From: Spirochaetales bacterium
GTDB lineage: Bacteria; Spirochaetota; Leptospiria; Leptospirales; Leptonemataceae
Direction: 5' to 3'
DNA: 64,000 nt
Assembly (NCBI GenBank): GCA_015075425.1
Contig: JABTUL010000001.1
Coordinates: 1,922,001 to 1,986,000, forward strand
The position numbers and the translations under genes are program-made. The notes beneath the pieces are model-generated. The model was not told where the DNA came from. It saw only the letters and a program-made list of their open reading frames with translations, and made no database searches. Every line of letters starts with the position of its first letter. The stretch's first letter is position 1. Below, piece after piece: positions 62,384 to 64,000 of the stretch.

Positions 62384-64000
62384 GTGCTAATCCCCGACTC
62401 CGTACTCATCACCCAGTGTTTGCAAAATGACTTTGTGAAACGCCTGGATCGTTACGAACCGCTGCCCAATCAGCTGCATGTAGGTTACAGTGAGGCTCTA
62501 CGTCTTCTCGGTGAAATCCCGGAGGAGGGCCCCGTCCACAGACTCATCGAGTGGGCTTACGATCAGCCAGCGGAGAAACTGGAAATTCTGCACATTCGCG
62601 ACTATCACGATCCGCAGTCAGCATCGCAAAAAGCGCATCTGGAGCAGTTTGGATACCATTGTTTGCAAGGTACAGAAGGAGCCGATTTTGTCTTCCGCTC
62701 GCGCATCCAGGATGAGTCGCGGCACACGATCTTTGATGCGACTGGCCTCAATGATTTTGCTGAAACCGCGCTCGCGCATGCATTTACAGGACGTGAAGAT
62801 AAACCTTTGCGCATAGGCATCATGGGTGTGTGGACGGAAGCCAAGATTACCTTTCTGTGCTATGATCTAAAAACTCGTTTCAGCGGCTTTCGCATTGGCG
62901 TGTGCAGCGCCCTGTGCGCTTCAAGTTCCAGAAGCATGCACTTTATTGCATTGGATCAATTGCAAAGTATTCTGGGCATTGAAGTATTTGCTTCTACCGG
63001 AGCGTTTGCTGAATTCCTGACAGGTGATATGCCTGTGGTCCGGCCCACCCCCCACCTGCGCGGGGGCAACCTTCGCATCCACAGTGAGCTGGAAGTCGGT
63101 TCCACCGACCGGGCATTACTGTCCTATTTGTTCCGTGATTGCCGCAGCGTCGAACTGAAGAGTCTGGACGGAGGCTTCTCCGGCAATCTGGTACTCAAAG
63201 CCGCCGGTCAGGATCAACTCGGACACCGGCAGGTACCGGTCGTGGTAAAAATCGGACCGCGCGACGCGATTGCCAGCGAAAGGCAGGCCTTTGAACGTAT
63301 CCAGGAGGTGCTGGGCAACGCAGCACCGGGAATTGTGGATGCCGCCGAAATCGATGAACGGGGAGCCATTAAATATCGCTACGCATCCATGCTCGATAGT
63401 TCCGTGGAAACCTTTCAAGATTTCTACCAGCGAGCGAGCATAGAAGAACTTCTGCCCGTACTCGATCGAGTGTTTCGCAACCAGCTCGGGCGGCTGTACG
63501 AAGCGGCAAGTCTGGAAAAACTGAATCTCCTTGAATATTACGATTTCCGCCCCGCTTATGCTGAGGGGGTGCGCCTCAGAGTAGAACAACTACTGGGAAG
63601 GATAAGCGGAAAGGAAGAAATTTTGCCCGGATTATCCGCAGCGAGCGTGGTTCCCTTTTATCAAAGCGAACTACCGACCCTCCAGGAATATGTACCCGGA
63701 CAGCATTATGTTAGCTACGTGCATGGCGATCTAAACGGAAAGAATATTCTTCTGGATGCGGCGCACAATGTATGGTTGATCGATTTTTTTCATACGCATC
63801 GCGGGCATGTTTTGAAAGACCTTATAAAACTGGAAAATGACATTCTTTATATTTTCTGTGAAATCAACAGCGATCAAGAACTTGCTCTGGCCTGTGAACT
63901 ATCCCGCCGGCTCTATGATGTTGTGGATCTGGCTGTCTTACCGGACCTGACGGATCTTAGAATGCCACCGGCCATAGAGAAAGCGGCAAAAATCGTCCTC
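62384..64000 (+). CDS. Isochorismatase-like/kinase-fold fusion protein, 3' end missing
   Basis: The frame is open from GTG 62384 to the window edge (539 codons). Residues 1-220 resemble the isochorismatase/nicotinamidase fold: VLITQCLQNDFV, LHIRDYHDPQS, HLEQFGYHCL and GIMGVWTEAKITFLCYDL. The catalytic Asp appears as Cys12 (QCLQNDF) and the nucleophilic Cys position as Ala (TEAKI), so hydrolase activity is doubtful. From about residue 255 an aminoglycoside-phosphotransferase/kinase fold follows: VVVKIGPRD (Lys), YVHGDLNGKNILLD (catalytic loop) and VWLIDFFHTHRGHVLKDLIKLE, with the catalytic residues kept. Similar kinase-fold domains occur in predicted bacterial conflict systems. No RBS is seen, so the start is provisional. 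Confidence 0.8.
   Translation, partial: MLIPDSVLITQCLQNDFVKRLDRYEPLPNQLHVGYSEALRLLGEIPEEGPVHRLIEWAYDQPAEKLEILHIRDYHDPQSASQKAHLEQFGYHCLQGTEGADFVFRSRIQDESRHTIFDATGLNDFAETALAHAFTGREDKPLRIGIMGVWTEAKITFLCYDLKTRFSGFRIGVCSALCASSSRSMHFIALDQLQSILGIEVFASTGAFAEFLTGDMPVVRPTPHLRGGNLRIHSELEVGSTDRALLSYLFRDCRSVELKSLDGGFSGNLVLKAAGQDQLGHRQVPVVVKIGPRDAIASERQAFERIQEVLGNAAPGIVDAAEIDERGAIKYRYASMLDSSVETFQDFYQRASIEELLPVLDRVFRNQLGRLYEAASLEKLNLLEYYDFRPAYAEGVRLRVEQLLGRISGKEEILPGLSAASVVPFYQSELPTLQEYVPGQHYVSYVHGDLNGKNILLDAAHNVWLIDFFHTHRGHVLKDLIKLENDILYIFCEINSDQELALACELSRRLYDVVDLAVLPDLTDLRMPPAIEKAAKIVL

Noticed and set aside
63116-63589. 157-codon minus-strand frame near the right edge
   Set aside because: It is opposite the kinase-fold part of the fusion gene, which has clear motifs on the plus strand.

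Overview
The window looks like chromosome of a free-living member of the Leptospirales (Leptospira/Leptonema/Turneriella group). The grounds are an LPS-making spirochete gene set (lpxB with lpxI), many short spirochete-type lipoboxes, SpoIIE-type phosphatases with a STAS protein, moderate-to-high GC, and very compact operons joined by ATGA, TGATG, GTGA and TTGA overlaps. No rRNA, tRNA, CRISPR array, transposase or integrase was seen. No gene-free stretch exceeds about 200 bases.

Layout. 1-6983 (minus): a globin, a VKOR-DsbA fusion, ribH, nusB, a TPR membrane protein, a HEAT-repeat exported protein, an unknown protein and the start of a TIGR04282-type glycosyltransferase. 7042-8516 (plus): a Cys-rich lipoprotein and a glycosyltransferase. 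8555-9310 (minus): fabG. 9387-11942 (plus): cutA, a PlsC-like acyltransferase and an MNT/HEPN pair. 27157-11984 (minus): one eight-gene run with a HAD-fold lipoprotein, adenosine deaminase, a membrane SpoIIE phosphatase, then five cell-surface genes: an inactivated PLD/LTD lipoprotein, an LTD lipoprotein, an outer-membrane barrel, an active-looking PLD/LTD lipoprotein, and an LTD/Ig-like lipoprotein. This surface cluster is the most unusual part of the window.

27237-30690 (plus): an inositol-monophosphatase-like enzyme, a RibD-type reductase and a SpoIIE phosphatase with TPRs, meeting a lone lipoyl-domain gene on the minus strand. 31000-34891 (plus): nadA, ispF, a pterin dehydratase, a STAS protein and two secreted proteins. 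36462-34910 (minus): rpmF, plsX and a small lipoprotein. 36545-37054 (plus): a lipoprotein. 46105-37117 (minus, interrupted by one plus gene): a CHAT protease, a Cys-rich protein, Sua5-like, yebC, ruvC and ruvA, then fmdB-like, lpxI, lpxB and argF. 46190-50756 (plus): acyP, two sigma-54 activators and a TPR-like protein.

60153-50734 (minus) is an envelope and division block: pssA, a second CutA-like gene, murG, murC, ftsQ, ftsA, ftsZ, nfeD, two SPFH proteins and a small TPR protein. 60348-62293 (plus) is groES-groEL, preceded by a CIRCE-shaped but CIRCE-unlike inverted repeat and followed by a clear terminator. The window ends inside a large gene (from 62384) that joins a catalytically altered isochorismatase-like domain to a kinase-fold domain.

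Functional themes are envelope biogenesis (lpx, mur, fts, pssA, plsX), partner-switching regulation (two SpoIIE phosphatases and a STAS protein), and several proteins of conflict-system type (CHAT, MNT/HEPN, isochorismatase-kinase).
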